Source of the DNA: Marinobacter adhaerens HP15
Lineage (GTDB): Bacteria > Pseudomonadota > Gammaproteobacteria > Pseudomonadales > Oleiphilaceae
Direction of reading: 5' to 3'
Assembly: GCF_000166295.1 (NCBI RefSeq)
Contig: NC_017506.1
Location: forward strand, 1,984,001 to 2,048,000
DNA: 64,000 nt
Under the pieces are notes generated by a model. It was given only the letters and a program-made list of their open reading frames with translations. It was not told the origin of the DNA and did no database searches. How positions within the stretch are numbered: the first letter of the stretch is position 1; each line of letters starts with the position of its first letter. Both the position numbers and the translations under genes were made by a program. This document shows positions 1 to 9,336 of this stretch, piece by piece.

Positions 1-1174
1 AGGTGCCGTCTTCCGGCGGCTGCTCTCCCGACAATACCTTGGTTCCACTTCTGCCATCCTCGGAGGTGATACTGAGGCTGACCTCAATCACACCCAGAAA
101 ATCGGGATTAGTGATTTTCTCACCTTCTTCGAAAAAGCCGACCCGGAGCTTGAGGGGCTCCTGCAATGTAAATGAAGGAGGTAGAGGATTGACCACCATC
201 CTCAGATCGCTAACGACGGTAACCCGGCTGCCCTCTCCGAGTTCGCCATTAATGCGCCACTGCCCTGCCAACGGCTCATTGACCGTAATAAGATCGTAAC
301 CGGCTTCCCTGGCCCACCGGACGTTGTCGGGAAACTCCGAAAGATTAACGACCTGATCGTCCGGGCGCACGAGGGCAAGCTCCCGGGTGGCAGAGGTTTC
401 AGACTCGCCCCAGAAAATCAGGGCGGTAAACTCACGAACGCCCTCGTCCACAGTAAAGCCATTGCCCTCAATGGGAATCTGCTCCTGTGGGACCGCGGTA
501 TTCAATGCCTGAAGAAATGCCAGGTTCAGCGCATCTGCTGTATCCGCCACCTGGAAACGACCGCCGGAGTCTGTCGCCAACGCTTTCAGAAAGTCGGTAT
601 CGGCGGCCTCAGAGAGAGCCACGGGGTGAAAGGTAGCGCCCCTTTCGATGAGATCAGCGACAATCGTATCCAGAATGCGAGTTTCCTCTGCGGTATTCTT
701 TGCAGGATCGTCGGAGATATCGACCTTGCCGTCGGTCAGCAGTATGAAGTGGGTCCGGCTCAGATCGCCGTCTGTGAAATAATCATCGCTGGCTGTCTCA
801 ATAGCCGCGCCAAGGTTTGTTCTGAGTGCGACCGAGTTAATCTGAGCTGAGCGCTGAATGGCCATTTCCCGCCATGCGTTGTTCACCTCACGGTGCGGCA
901 CCAGCATGTTGACATACTGCCCGAAGGTCCAGACACCCGCGGAGGCCCCCTCTGGCAAAAGCCGGGCCAGCAGACGCACGGCGGGCTGTCGCAGGTTGTC
1001 CGGATCGGTGTCTTTCATGGAGCCCGAGATGTCGACTATGATCCGGACGTCCGACTGCTCCGGCAGTTGAACATCGTCGCTCTCCTGGGCATTCAGCCCG
1101 GCTGGCAGACTGAGCACGAAGCAAAGTGCAACCAGCCCAAACCATCTCGATGTCATCTCTCTCAAGGCATCCAT
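1..1174 (-). CDS. VWA-domain secreted protein (3' part outside window)
   Basis: The reading frame is open from a start near 1174 to the window edge, so the C-terminus is missing. It begins with a signal peptide (hydrophobic stretch FGLVALCFVLSLPAG, then a probable cut after NAQ), followed by a von Willebrand factor A domain whose MIDAS motif reads DISGSMKDTD. Later segments (ADLIERGATFHPVAL, DSGGRFQVADTADAL) are typical of the far half of a VWA fold, and a beta-rich region follows. It resembles the VWA proteins of marine gammaproteobacteria grouped as TIGR03503; this is recognition from memory, not a search. A second in-frame ATG at 1156 is an equally possible start, because neither has a convincing ribosome site. 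The protein should lie in the periplasm or be membrane-associated. Function unknown. Confidence 0.75.
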   Translation of the reverse strand, partial: MDALREMTSRWFGLVALCFVLSLPAGLNAQESDDVQLPEQSDVRIIVDISGSMKDTDPDNLRQPAVRLLARLLPEGASAGVWTFGQYVNMLVPHREVNNAWREMAIQRSAQINSVALRTNLGAAIETASDDYFTDGDLSRTHFILLTDGKVDISDDPAKNTAEETRILDTIVADLIERGATFHPVALSEAADTDFLKALATDSGGRFQVADTADALNLAFLQALNTAVPQEQIPIEGNGFTVDEGVREFTALIFWGESETSATRELALVRPDDQVVNLSEFPDNVRWAREAGYDLITVNEPLAGQWRINGELGEGSRVTVVSDLRMVVNPLPPSFTLQEPLKLRVGFFEEGEKITNPDFLGVIEVSLSITSEDGRSGTKVLSGEQPPEDGT

Positions 1175-1198
1175 CCTTATCTTTTTTTCTTTTTCGCG

Positions 1199-1543
1199 CT
1201 ATTTACGAACAAGACGATAGCGAACCAGATCCAACACCCAGACCAGCAGCATGACCAAGCCGGCGAGCCCCAGGTTGAACATGGCCCGACCTGAAGCGTC
1301 GGCGTCGCCAAGAATCATTTCGTAGCCGCCGAACAGCCAGGCGGGAATCCACCAACCGGCCAGATCGGGTGATTCAACCGGCGTGAGCAGCAAAGCCACC
1401 AGGGCGGCGAGAATCAGGGTCCGCACTCCATAAAAAGGTAGAAAACGGATCAGGCTCTTCATCATGTAAAAGAACACGACAAAGGCTATAGCGTAGGCGG
1501 CCCAGAAAATCCCATAGGCCATTTGTGCATCGGTATCAATCAT
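1199..1543 (-). CDS. small inner-membrane protein, three hydrophobic segments
   Basis: A 114-residue protein with about three membrane-spanning segments (near residues 8-28, 38-55 and 88-108) and a basic C-terminus (RYRLVRK). I do not recognise the family. The start at 1543 is chosen over an upstream in-frame start because its ATG overlaps the TAA of ycgN by one base (TAATG), a typical coupled arrangement, and because the upstream extension is only the arginine-rich antisense-like read-through of ycgN. It sits between ycgN and the VWA gene and is probably co-transcribed with both. Confidence 0.7.
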   Translation of the reverse strand: MIDTDAQMAYGIFWAAYAIAFVVFFYMMKSLIRFLPFYGVRTLILAALVALLLTPVESPDLAGWWIPAWLFGGYEMILGDADASGRAMFNLGLAGLVMLLVWVLDLVRYRLVRK

Positions 1544-1989
1544 TACAGGATCCAGTGAATGATATGTTCTTCCCAGTCTTCTTCCGGCACGCGGTCTTCT
1601 GAAATCACCTTGTGACGGATCGAAACGCCTGCTTCGTGTACCGAATCCGGATCCCCGCTTCGCAAGGGATGCCAATCGGCCAGCGGCCGGTCTTCAGCCA
1701 GGGTGCGGTAAGCGCAGGTGTACGGCAACCAATGGTAGTCGTTGACGGTACCGGGTGTCAGTACCGTGCAACCCGGCACCTTCTTGAGCCGCTCTTCGTA
1801 AACGGTGCACTGGCAGGTCTCTTCGTTCATATAACGACACACCAGATCGGTGTGGTAGACCTCGCCGGTGTCTTCGTCTTCCAGTTTGTTCAGGCAACAC
1901 TTCCCGCAACCGTCGCAAAGAGACTCCCATTCTTCAGGCGTCATTTCATGCAGGCGCTTACGTTGCCAGAACGGCACCTGGGCAATCAT
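1543..1989 (-). CDS. ycgN: YcgN/UPF0260 family cysteine-cluster protein
   Basis: A 148-residue cytoplasmic protein starting MIAQVPFWQRK. It has the cysteine cluster of the YkgJ-type/UPF0260 family: CDGCGKCCLNKLED, then C and CQC in the next 35 residues, then a conserved C-terminal half (PGCTVLTP, WLPYTCAYR, GVSIRHKVISED, WEEHII). The cysteines suggest metal or Fe-S binding, but the role is not established. Start 1989 gives a 4-base ATGA overlap with ycgL; the longer frame upstream only re-reads ycgL. The ycgL-ycgN pairing is common in gammaproteobacteria. Confidence 0.9.
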   Translation of the reverse strand: MIAQVPFWQRKRLHEMTPEEWESLCDGCGKCCLNKLEDEDTGEVYHTDLVCRYMNEETCQCTVYEERLKKVPGCTVLTPGTVNDYHWLPYTCAYRTLAEDRPLADWHPLRSGDPDSVHEAGVSIRHKVISEDRVPEEDWEEHIIHWIL

Positions 1990-2279
1990 GGATTGCGCTG
2001 ATCCAGTCTGCGCTTGAAGTCCACCACGTACCCTTCCTGCTCTTCCGGCATTTGCAGAAAAAAGTCTTTCTCGCCAATGGCTTCCAGAACCTGCTTTCCG
2101 GTAGTTCTCGCAAGCTTGCGGTCGGGCGTCAGGACCAGATCCATGGAATGAACCGGCTGACCGAAAATACCCCGGAGGCTCTCGGGAAGCTCCTCCCACT
2201 TCTGTCCGCGCCGAACAAAAAGGTAGGTATCCTTCTTTTTGCTGCTCCGGAAAACAGAGACAAATTCCCGCTCTTTCAT
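1986..2279 (-). CDS. ycgL: YcgL domain protein
   Basis: A 97-residue YcgL-domain protein. Seen are the family's N-terminal strand (VFRSSKKKDTYLFV), the middle PESLRGIFGQP segment and the C-terminal GFFLQ-like motif, here DFFLQMPEE. The length is normal. No enzymatic role is known. It overlaps rnd upstream and ycgN downstream by 4 bases each, so all three are translated as one coupled unit. Confidence 0.92.
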   Translation of the reverse strand: MKEREFVSVFRSSKKKDTYLFVRRGQKWEELPESLRGIFGQPVHSMDLVLTPDRKLARTTGKQVLEAIGEKDFFLQMPEEQEGYVVDFKRRLDQRNP

Positions 2280-3433
2280 GACTTCAGTAATTCCTCGATA
2301 TCAGCGCGAACCGGAGCAAGAATCTGCGCCCGCCAGCCCTGGAAAAAATCGTGTTGCGCGAGGTCCGGTTGCTGTACAACTTTTTCCAAACGCTTTCTCG
2401 GCGCTAACAATTCCATTGGAATATCAGCATCTTCTGCCGCATTCCTGAAAAGACGCTTTAACTGTTTAAAGAATCCCTGCTGATCCCGGGACAACGGTGG
2501 CGCAATCCTCTCAAGGGACGAATTATCCGCGGTCGATCCCCGGCTAACAAGTTCAATCAGGGTATCGCCGTACCGACGGACTGCGCCGGATGGTACTCCC
2601 TGAATGTTGGAAAGTTCCTTCACGGACGCCGGCAGCCTTTCCGCGATGGCAATCAACAGTGCATCTGCCAGCACACGGTTCCTTGGCCGGTCCCGCCGCT
2701 GGCACTCCCGCTCACGCCAGCGCACCAGTTCCTTGAGAACACCCTGTTGCTGAGCCGAGAGGGTCCATCCGGCCCGCAGTTTCAGGTAATGGTTGTCGGG
2801 ATCCTCCTGCCCTGCCAGTTCATTGGCAAAGCGCGCCGATTCCTCAACCAGAGCCGCTTCCAGACCGCGATCGCGAAGTAATGCACTGACCCAATGGTAC
2901 ATCGGCTCCAGAAAACGGATATCGTCAATCGCGTAGCGTTGCTGAGCATCGCTCAGCGGTCTCGCCAGCCAGTCAGAGCGGGTGGCGGACTTGTCCAGAG
3001 TCTCACCGAACAGGGTTTCCACCAGCCTCGCGTAACCCAGGGAGAACCCTGCTCCGGCCATTGCGGCCCCGATTTGAAGATCAATGACACCGGCAGGTTG
3101 AAGATTCAGCCACTGGCGAAAAAGTTCCAGATCTTCGCTCATGGCGTAAAGAAGCTTTGGAGTGTCCGGGTCCGCCAGGACTTCCCGAAATCGTCCGGAC
3201 TGCTCGGCAACGGAAGGGTCCACCAGGCAAAACTCGCCGTCGAGGCCCAACTGAACCAACCCCGGTATCGGGTAAAAGGTGTTTACCCGCTCAAATTCGG
3301 TGTCCAGCGCCAGGGGCTTGCCCGGTGCCCGATCCAGCCATTTGTCCAGTGCTTGTGGTTCCCGGATCCAGTCAATCCTGGTCGGAGCCGGGGGAACGTC
3401 AACTGCCACAGCGGCCTGGGCGGAAATATCCAT
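2276..3433 (-). CDS. rnd: ribonuclease D
   Basis: RNase D, a 3'-5' exoribonuclease that trims tRNA precursors, 385 residues. The DEDDy exonuclease motifs are present: Exo I LALDTEFERV (D44, E46), Exo II around SEDLELF (D101), and Exo III QRYAIDDIRFL (Y167, D171). An HRDC domain follows in the C-terminal half (ELVRWREREC near residue 235). The length matches the family. The start is followed by a short Ala/Val-rich leader before the domain. It lies 31 bases after recR and overlaps ycgL by 4 bases. Confidence 0.95.
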   Translation of the reverse strand: MDISAQAAVAVDVPPAPTRIDWIREPQALDKWLDRAPGKPLALDTEFERVNTFYPIPGLVQLGLDGEFCLVDPSVAEQSGRFREVLADPDTPKLLYAMSEDLELFRQWLNLQPAGVIDLQIGAAMAGAGFSLGYARLVETLFGETLDKSATRSDWLARPLSDAQQRYAIDDIRFLEPMYHWVSALLRDRGLEAALVEESARFANELAGQEDPDNHYLKLRAGWTLSAQQQGVLKELVRWRERECQRRDRPRNRVLADALLIAIAERLPASVKELSNIQGVPSGAVRRYGDTLIELVSRGSTADNSSLERIAPPLSRDQQGFFKQLKRLFRNAAEDADIPMELLAPRKRLEKVVQQPDLAQHDFFQGWRAQILAPVRADIEELLKS

Positions 3434-3464
3434 AAACGTGCCTGGTAGGTTTATTCGGTCAGAT

Positions 3465-4067
3465 TCAATCGGACAGCGGTTTGCGACCGCGGAATGCGTG
3501 AGTCAGGGTAAAGCCATCGACGTAACCGAGCTCTCCACCCACCGGTATGCCATGGGCCAGACGGGTTATCAGGATGCCCTGGCCATCAAGGCGATCGGCG
3601 ATGTAGTGAGCCGTAGCCTCACCTTCCACCGTCGGGTTGGTCGCCAGAATCAGCTCAGTCACGCCTTCGTCGCGGATCCGCTTCAGCAGACGTTCAATGC
3701 CGATTTCCTCCGGTCCAACGCCATCAATCGGTGAAAGATGACCCATCAGGACGAAATAGCCGCCGCGATAGTCACCCGCCTGCTCAATGGCCAGAAGATC
3801 TGAAGGGCTTTCCACTACGCACAGGGTGCCCGTGCGCCGCTGGGGATTTTCACAGATCCCGCAGATCTCGGTGTCAGCAAAGTTCTGGCAGCTTTCACAC
3901 CGCCGGACACCGCTCATGGCCTGGCTCAGCGCCTCAGAAAGTCGGGTGCCGCCGGAACGACCACGCTCCAGCAGATGGAAAGCCATGCGCTGGGCCGTTT
4001 TCTGGCCGACTCCGGGAAGACAACGAAGGGATTCTACAAGCTCATCAACCAGCGGGCTGAATGCCAT
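3465..4067 (-). CDS. recR: recombination mediator RecR
   Basis: RecR, 200 residues, works with RecF/RecO to load RecA at single-strand gaps. Visible are the N-terminal helix-hairpin-helix ([14 protein letters not shown], residues 17-30), the four-cysteine zinc finger (C57, C60, C69, C72 in CESCQ...CGIC) and a Toprim domain ([35 protein letters not shown]). The C-terminus has the usual [15 protein letters not shown] segment. It lies directly downstream of ybaB, the classical dnaX-ybaB-recR order. Confidence 0.97.
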   Translation of the reverse strand: MAFSPLVDELVESLRCLPGVGQKTAQRMAFHLLERGRSGGTRLSEALSQAMSGVRRCESCQNFADTEICGICENPQRRTGTLCVVESPSDLLAIEQAGDYRGGYFVLMGHLSPIDGVGPEEIGIERLLKRIRDEGVTELILATNPTVEGEATAHYIADRLDGQGILITRLAHGIPVGGELGYVDGFTLTHAFRGRKPLSD

Positions 4068-4098
4068 GAAAGGTCCTCGAACGGCTGCAGGATGGAAT

Positions 4099-4422
4099 TC
4101 AGAACGGCATCTTGAAACCGGGCGGCAGGCCCATGCCGGACATCATACCGGACATTTTCTCTTTCTGGTTTTCCTCGACGCGCCGCACGGCATCGTTCAC
4201 CGCAGCGGCCAGAAGGTCTTCCAGAATATCTTTTTCCTCAGTCATCAGGGACGAGTCTATGTCCACTTTACGAACGTCGTGACGGCCGTTCATGGTGACT
4301 TTGACAAGGCCGGCTCCGGCTTCGCCAGTCACTTCGGCCTTGGCGATTTCTTCCTGAGCCTTCTGCATCTCTTCCTGCATTTTCTGGGCTTTTTTCATCA
4401 TGTCGCCCATATTATTCATCAT
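4099..4422 (-). CDS. ybaB: nucleoid-associated protein YbaB/EbfC
   Basis: A 107-residue YbaB/EbfC protein, a small dimeric DNA-binding protein. It begins with the methionine/glutamine-rich helix ([15 protein letters not shown]), then the conserved [17 protein letters not shown] strand region, and ends in a methionine- and glycine-rich tail ([13 protein letters not shown]). Length and order are standard. Only three bases separate it from the dnaX stop, so the two are translated from one transcript. Confidence 0.96.
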   Translation of the reverse strand: MMNNMGDMMKKAQKMQEEMQKAQEEIAKAEVTGEAGAGLVKVTMNGRHDVRKVDIDSSLMTEEKDILEDLLAAAVNDAVRRVEENQKEKMSGMMSGMGLPPGFKMPF

Positions 4423-4425
4423 AGC

Positions 4426-6378
4426 TTATCTCCTGCTTGTCTCTGCCGGCCGGATACTGTCTTCCACTACCCGCGCCTCGAATCGTTCAACAATAGACTT
4501 TACGACCGGATCCCTGTGAATGGACGCCTCTGCGGCTTCCTGGCGCGCCTTTCTCTGGCGTTCCTCATAAGCCGCAGGGGTGTCTGGCCCGGGATTGCCC
4601 TGCTCTGTACGTAACTGAATGGAGTCGCCAAAGCGGTTTCTCAAGGCAGCCAGAATCTTTTCCTCGTGCCTGCTGTTCAACAGCCGGGCGTGCCCCTCAT
4701 CAATGGTCAGCGTAATCACATCGCCATCGCGGGACATGGCGCCGTGACTGGCAAGATTACCGGGCATGCCCACAATGCCAAGACTCCGGAAATCACGGTG
4801 CCAGACGAATTCGCCCTCAGGCTCAGGCGCCTGCTCAACTGCAGGTTCCATCGCTGGATCGGACTCCACAAACGCGGGTTCCGGAGCCGGGGCCGCCTGC
4901 TCAACTGGCTCCGCGCTAACTGCAGGTGCTGGCTCTTCGGTAACAGGAGCTTCGTCGTTTAAAGGATAGCTTTCTTCATACTCTCCAGCCGCCTCGGCCT
5001 GGGCATCCAGACTGGCTAGCCAGGATGCATCCTCATCCGCAACGGGTGGAGCGGCCGGCATCTCGGGTTCAGGCTCAGGCGTGGATTCGGGTTCCGGCTC
5101 CGGCTGTCCAGGGAGTTCGCTGGCCTCTTGAGCCGGCTCTGCGGCCATTTCCGTTACCGGTTCAGAACCTTGCGGCTGCGGTTCCGGCTGTTTTTGCTCT
5201 ACCTGTGGGGTCGGCGCCGGGTCGGGCTCATCCCGTGGCTCGGAAGCGGCAGACTGACCACCGGAGCTTATGGCCGGCGGCTCTCGCCGGTCAGCCCCGG
5301 GGCGGAAGGCAAGCATCCGGAGCAGGGTCATTTCGAAACCCATCCGGGCATCCGGCGTAATGGTAAGGTCTTTCCTCCCAATCAGCGCAGACTGGTAAAA
5401 AAGCTGGGCATCCTCGGCACTGAGCTTGCGAGCCAGCGCCTGGACCTGCTCGGCATCGCCGAGGGCGTTATCGGCACTGCCCGGAACCACCTGTTCCATG
5501 GTCACCCGGTGAAAGAGCGATAGCAGATCGGCGAGGATCACACTGTAATCCGGTGCAAAGTCCGAAATCCGGCTGATTTCCGCCAGCAAGGCCGGGCCGT
5601 CGCCTTCAACGAGTGCATTCACAATGCGTTCAATATCCCGCTGATCAATGGTCCCCAGCATATTACTGACATCACTGGCGGACAGCTTCTGGTTGCCAAA
5701 GGCGATAGCCTGATCGGTGAGGCTCAAGGCATCGCGCATACTGCCGTCCGCAGCCCGGGCCAGGAGCCACAGGGCCGGTTCCTCAAATGGAATTTCCTCG
5801 GCACCCAGTACATGACGCAGATGGCCTGCGATGTGCTCCGGCGTCATGCGTTTGAGATTAAACTGCAGGCACCGTGAGAGCACTGTGACCGGCAGTTTCT
5901 GGGGATCGGTCGTTGCCAGCAGGAACTTGACGTGTTCCGGCGGTTCTTCAAGGGTCTTCAGGAAAGCGTTGAACGATTGGTTCGTCAGCATGTGCACCTC
6001 GTCAATGAGGTACACTTTGTAGCGGCCACGCGTGGGCGCATACTGGACGTTATCCGTCAGCTCACGCATATCATCAACGCCGGTCCGGGACGCGGCGTCG
6101 ATTTCAATCAGATCCACAAACCGGCCTTCCTGAATCTCCTGGCAGCTCGAGCATTCACCACAGGGGTTCGGGGTTACGCCGGTTTCGCAGTTGAGGCAGC
6201 GTGCAAGCAGACGCCCAATGGTGGTCTTGCCTACCCCACGGGTCCCCGTGAACAGATAAGCATGATGAAGACGCTGGCTTTCCAGGGCGTGAATTAACGC
6301 CTGGAGCACGTGTTCCTGGCCCACCATATCCTCAAAAGTGCGTGGGCGCCATTTACGGGCAAGTACCTGGTAGCTCAT
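4426..6378 (-). CDS. dnaX: DNA polymerase III subunit tau (gamma/tau)
   Basis: The clamp-loader ATPase, 650 residues. Walker A is GTRGVGKT (residues 45-52), followed by a four-cysteine zinc module (C64, C73, C76, C79), Walker B VYLIDEVHML and the sensor region ATTDPQKLPVTVLSRC. After the AAA+ and collar domains comes a long low-complexity linker of Pro, Glu, Ala and Gln (about residues 365-520), then the C-terminal tau domain that contacts the polymerase and helicase. I saw no clear A-AAA-AAG slippery site that would make the short gamma form. It heads the dnaX-ybaB-recR operon. Confidence 0.97.
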   Translation of the reverse strand: MSYQVLARKWRPRTFEDMVGQEHVLQALIHALESQRLHHAYLFTGTRGVGKTTIGRLLARCLNCETGVTPNPCGECSSCQEIQEGRFVDLIEIDAASRTGVDDMRELTDNVQYAPTRGRYKVYLIDEVHMLTNQSFNAFLKTLEEPPEHVKFLLATTDPQKLPVTVLSRCLQFNLKRMTPEHIAGHLRHVLGAEEIPFEEPALWLLARAADGSMRDALSLTDQAIAFGNQKLSASDVSNMLGTIDQRDIERIVNALVEGDGPALLAEISRISDFAPDYSVILADLLSLFHRVTMEQVVPGSADNALGDAEQVQALARKLSAEDAQLFYQSALIGRKDLTITPDARMGFEMTLLRMLAFRPGADRREPPAISSGGQSAASEPRDEPDPAPTPQVEQKQPEPQPQGSEPVTEMAAEPAQEASELPGQPEPEPESTPEPEPEMPAAPPVADEDASWLASLDAQAEAAGEYEESYPLNDEAPVTEEPAPAVSAEPVEQAAPAPEPAFVESDPAMEPAVEQAPEPEGEFVWHRDFRSLGIVGMPGNLASHGAMSRDGDVITLTIDEGHARLLNSRHEEKILAALRNRFGDSIQLRTEQGNPGPDTPAAYEERQRKARQEAAEASIHRDPVVKSIVERFEARVVEDSIRPAETSRR

Positions 6379-6520
6379 GTTCCGCCAACTGCAGTGAAAA
6401 ACGGCTTTAACCTTAGCACGGACAAAGATCCAGAAGAAGCAGACTTGATTCCGGAAGCGCGCTCACAAGTTCATGGCTATCAAGGATAATCAGAAGAAAA
6501 ACAGGAGAGGAGAGGAAACT

Positions 6521-6635
6521 GGGGGTGACTCCATCAGCGACACCCCGGCACACAATTCCACCGCTGCGGCTGCTCCCTTCCGGGCCTGACCGGGTTCACG
6601 GTTTCATGTTGCGGAGGCACCAATGGAGCCACCAT
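6521..6635 (-). ncRNA. ffs: 4.5S signal recognition particle RNA
   Basis: Read on the minus strand, the segment has the hallmark SRP RNA domain IV apex GGTCAGGCCCGGAAGGGAGC, with the GGAA tetraloop and the asymmetric loop that binds Ffh. The ends pair in a long hairpin (GGTGGCTCCAT with ATGGAGTCACC), and the CCGCAAC segment after the 5' strand is as in E. coli 4.5S RNA. Ends are set by the terminal pairing and may be off by a few bases. It lies between dnaX and the oxygenase gene. Confidence 0.93.
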
Positions 6636-6672
6636 AACGGCGTTCCGGGACAATTCCCCGAAAGCGGCGCGC

Positions 6673-6701
6673 ATATTAGCAAAAGGGTTTGCACACTACA
6701 A
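6673..6701 (-). promoter_or_regulatory. probable sigma-70 promoter for ffs
   Basis: On the minus strand TTGTAG and TAATAT are separated by exactly 17 bases. The -10 box lies about 38 bases before the first base of the mature SRP RNA, which would leave a short 5' leader for processing, as in E. coli. Confidence 0.5.
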
Positions 6702-6726
6702 TGACAAATCAGCACGCCCGTCAGCA

Positions 6727-7482
6727 TCATCCTTGTAAAGGCAGCGGCACTTCATCCTGTCGGAACCAGCAGGCCAGACTGTAGCGAGTGCGGTTTGCCG
6801 GTAACACCTCGTGAGGAATTTCCTCGCTCATGAACAAGGCCATTCGTCCTGCCTCGGGCAACACGGTTCCGCACACTTCCTGATCGTTGTCCCGGTTGAA
6901 AACCTGAAGCGCGCCACCGTCGGCTGCCTGCCAATCTTCATTCAGATAAAGCACCAGACTCACCACCCGGGATGCCCTGCCCTTAAAGCTGTCCAGATGC
7001 TGTTTATAGAAATCACCTGAATGGTACGTAGCATAATGAGTCTCGAATCGCTTCAGCCCGAGAAACAGCCTTTGATTCAGACCCTGGCGAATGGACTCGA
7101 AAAACTCGAACAGCGCGGCCTGAGGAGCTGTAATGCCTTGCAGCCAGGCAATCTTGTCGCGCCGCACCGACCGGTCTCGCACCAGATCACTCCCGCGCCC
7201 GATGCCAGCTTTTTTCATGGCATCGGTACGATCCAGAATCTGCACTTCCTGTTTCAGCGCCGCCAATAGGTTGGCGCCCAGCCGCGACCTCACATCCAGC
7301 GACATCCAGCCGTGCTCGCTCAGCCCTGAAGCCAGTTCATCCAGCCAGTCCTCAGACACCGGCTCCTGTTGCTCCGGCGTGAGATCCATCGACTGGACAT
7401 CACTGCCCGCCACCGCATCCTGGGCGCTGTGCAAAGGTGAGATAAGGGGATCATGGATCGGAATGATTACCGGCGTTTCCAT
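6727..7482 (-). CDS. Fe(II)/2-oxoglutarate-dependent oxygenase (prolyl 4-hydroxylase-like)
   Basis: A 251-residue protein with the double-stranded beta-helix of 2OG-Fe(II) oxygenases. The iron triad is H162-x-D164 (KQHLDSF) and H224 (IPHEVLP), and R233 in the motif RTRYSLACWF should bind 2-oxoglutarate. The LVLYLNEDW and DGGALQVF strands are typical of the P4Hc/PiuC-like group. The N-terminal 100 residues are less conserved. The substrate cannot be told from sequence. It is divergent from the mutarotase gene. Confidence 0.85.
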   Translation of the reverse strand: METPVIIPIHDPLISPLHSAQDAVAGSDVQSMDLTPEQQEPVSEDWLDELASGLSEHGWMSLDVRSRLGANLLAALKQEVQILDRTDAMKKAGIGRGSDLVRDRSVRRDKIAWLQGITAPQAALFEFFESIRQGLNQRLFLGLKRFETHYATYHSGDFYKQHLDSFKGRASRVVSLVLYLNEDWQAADGGALQVFNRDNDQEVCGTVLPEAGRMALFMSEEIPHEVLPANRTRYSLACWFRQDEVPLPLQG

Positions 7483-7600
7483 CGGCAGGCCTCGTACTGA
7501 ATTTGAGCGTATTTTAGGCGCAATTGTCGCCGCAGCGGCAGTTTTAATTTACTCTCTGTGTAGGCAAATACACTTAACCGGTTTCACTCAGTAGCTAACC

Positions 7601-8524
7601 ATGTCAGAAAGCAGTAACAGGCCACCGCTCTCACTTTCGCCGGGCCAGTGGTCCTTCACGCGCTGGAAAACAATCGGGCAACTGGAAGCTCTCGAGGTCC
7701 ACCATCCTTTATTCCAGGCCACCGTGTTTATTCAGGGCGCTCACCTGGCAAGCTTCAAACCTCAGGATGAATCTGACTGGCTCTGGATGAGCCCAGCGGC
7801 CCGGTACGAACCCGGTCGAGCCATCCGCGGCGGCATCCCCGTGTGCTGGCCCTGGTTTGGCGATCCGGCCCGCAACGCGCCGGAAGTGCGGAAACGCATC
7901 CAGACCGACCAAGCCCACGGGTTTGCCCGTACCGCGCTCTGGAAACTGGAAGATGTCCGGGAGAACGCCCACGAAGTGGAAATCAGCCTGTCCCTGGATG
8001 CCAATGAAGATTTCAGTGATGTCTGGATCGGGCATGCGCTCGCCCTGCTCACCTTCAGCTTCTCCATCCGCGGATGCCAACTGGCTTTGACGACCACGAA
8101 CCTGGGGAACGATCCGCTGGCCTTTACCCAGGCGCTCCATACTTATTTGCCGACCAGCGACATAACCCGGACTCGTGTGCTGGGTCTCGGAAACAGCCAG
8201 TACATCGACACCCTGGATAACTGGGAATACCGCAACCAGGAAGGCCCTGTGTATTTCGACGGCGAAACGGACCGCATCTATGAGAGCGGCGAAACCCTGA
8301 CGATCGTGACACCCCGAACTGGCCGCAAGCTCTCGGCCGTAGGAAGTGACTCAACTGTGGTCTGGAACCCCGGTCCGGCCAAGGCGGCCAAGCTATCGGA
8401 TTTTCCCGATACGGCCTGGCAGTCCATGCTGTGCGTCGAAACCGCCAATGCAGCCAGCGATTATCGGGTGCTTAATAACGGGCAAAGCCACACATTAGGC
8501 GTATTCATTGGAAGGAAATCATGA
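7601..8524 (+). CDS. D-hexose-6-phosphate mutarotase (YeaD family)
   Basis: Aldose 1-epimerase-like protein, 307 residues, of the YeaD/glucose-6-phosphate 1-epimerase family, which interconverts alpha and beta anomers of hexose 6-phosphates. Seen are the family motifs GAHLASFKP, RGGIPVCWPWFG, DQAHGFART with the expected catalytic histidine, LALTTTNLG, and FTQALHTYLPTSD near the active-site acid region. A short inverted repeat (GTGTA-N6-TACAC, 7558-7573) lies in the divergent promoter region upstream. It overlaps the next gene by 4 bases. Confidence 0.88.
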   Translation: MSESSNRPPLSLSPGQWSFTRWKTIGQLEALEVHHPLFQATVFIQGAHLASFKPQDESDWLWMSPAARYEPGRAIRGGIPVCWPWFGDPARNAPEVRKRIQTDQAHGFARTALWKLEDVRENAHEVEISLSLDANEDFSDVWIGHALALLTFSFSIRGCQLALTTTNLGNDPLAFTQALHTYLPTSDITRTRVLGLGNSQYIDTLDNWEYRNQEGPVYFDGETDRIYESGETLTIVTPRTGRKLSAVGSDSTVVWNPGPAKAAKLSDFPDTAWQSMLCVETANAASDYRVLNNGQSHTLGVFIGRKS

Positions 8525-9336
8525 GCCTGGCATCGTTTCTGAAATCCCGACTCGTTCCCGCGGAACTGGATCAACATATCAACCGCATCCGCAAACCCAT
8601 CGGGAGCCTGGGCTACGACCCATGGGGCTATAACAACGAAGCCATGAAGTACGGGCTTTCGCTCACCAAACAGATTTACGAAAAGTACTTCCGGGTACAG
8701 GCGCACGGGGTGGAAAACATTCCCGCCGAGGGGCCGGTCCTCATTATTGCCAATCACAGTGGCCAGCTCCCTATCGACGGCTTGCTGATTGGCTATGCCC
8801 TTGCCTCCCGGGAAAAAGATGCCCGCATTCCAAGGGCCATGATTGAACGCTTTTTTCCAACCGTGCCCTGGCTGGGCAATTTGCTGAATGAAGTTGGCGC
8901 TGTACTTGGAGACCCGGTCAACTGCGCCAAGATGCTCGCGAATAACGAAGCCGTGATTGTTTTCCCCGAGGGCATTCGAGGTTCGGGCAAGCTTTACCAC
9001 GACCGCTACCAGCTCAAACGGTTTGGCAACGGCTTCATGCACCTGGCCATGAAGTACAAGGCGCCGATCGTGCCCGTTGGCGTGGTGGGTTGCGAGGAAA
9101 CCATCCCGGCCATCGCCAACATAAAGCCCCTGGCAAAAGCCCTGGGCATTCCCTATGCCCCGGTCGCCATGCCCGTGGTGCTGCCGGCAAAAGTTCACCT
9201 GAACTTCGGAGCCCCGATGTACTTCGACGACCTTGAAATTCCCGAAGAACAGGTCACAGAACGCGTAGAGAAGGTCAAGGCGGAAATCAGCCGGCTGATC
9301 GACAAGGGACTGAGCGAAAGGAAAAGGCTTTTCTGA
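8521..9336 (+). CDS. lysophospholipid acyltransferase-like protein
   Basis: A 271-residue PlsC/LPLAT-superfamily protein. The acyl-acceptor motif is IIANHSGQLPIDG, a longer-spaced version of the usual HX4D that is seen in a glycerol/wax-type acyltransferase branch. The second block is VFPEGIRGSGK, followed by APIVPVGVVGCEE. No N-terminal membrane helix is evident. The start overlaps the mutarotase stop (ATGA), and the stop overlaps the next start by one base, so it is probably functionally linked with the SDR gene after it. Substrate unknown. Confidence 0.8.
   Translation: MSLASFLKSRLVPAELDQHINRIRKPIGSLGYDPWGYNNEAMKYGLSLTKQIYEKYFRVQAHGVENIPAEGPVLIIANHSGQLPIDGLLIGYALASREKDARIPRAMIERFFPTVPWLGNLLNEVGAVLGDPVNCAKMLANNEAVIVFPEGIRGSGKLYHDRYQLKRFGNGFMHLAMKYKAPIVPVGVVGCEETIPAIANIKPLAKALGIPYAPVAMPVVLPAKVHLNFGAPMYFDDLEIPEEQVTERVEKVKAEISRLIDKGLSERKRLF

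Noticed and set aside
888..1145. Open frame on the minus strand starting MVWAGC
   Set aside because: It is a shifted reading of the VWA gene; the true frame shows a signal peptide and a MIDAS motif.
5196..5215. A-run in dnaX as a programmed frameshift site
   Set aside because: The sequence reads GAG CAA AAA CAG and does not make an X-XXY-YYZ slippery heptamer in the coding frame.
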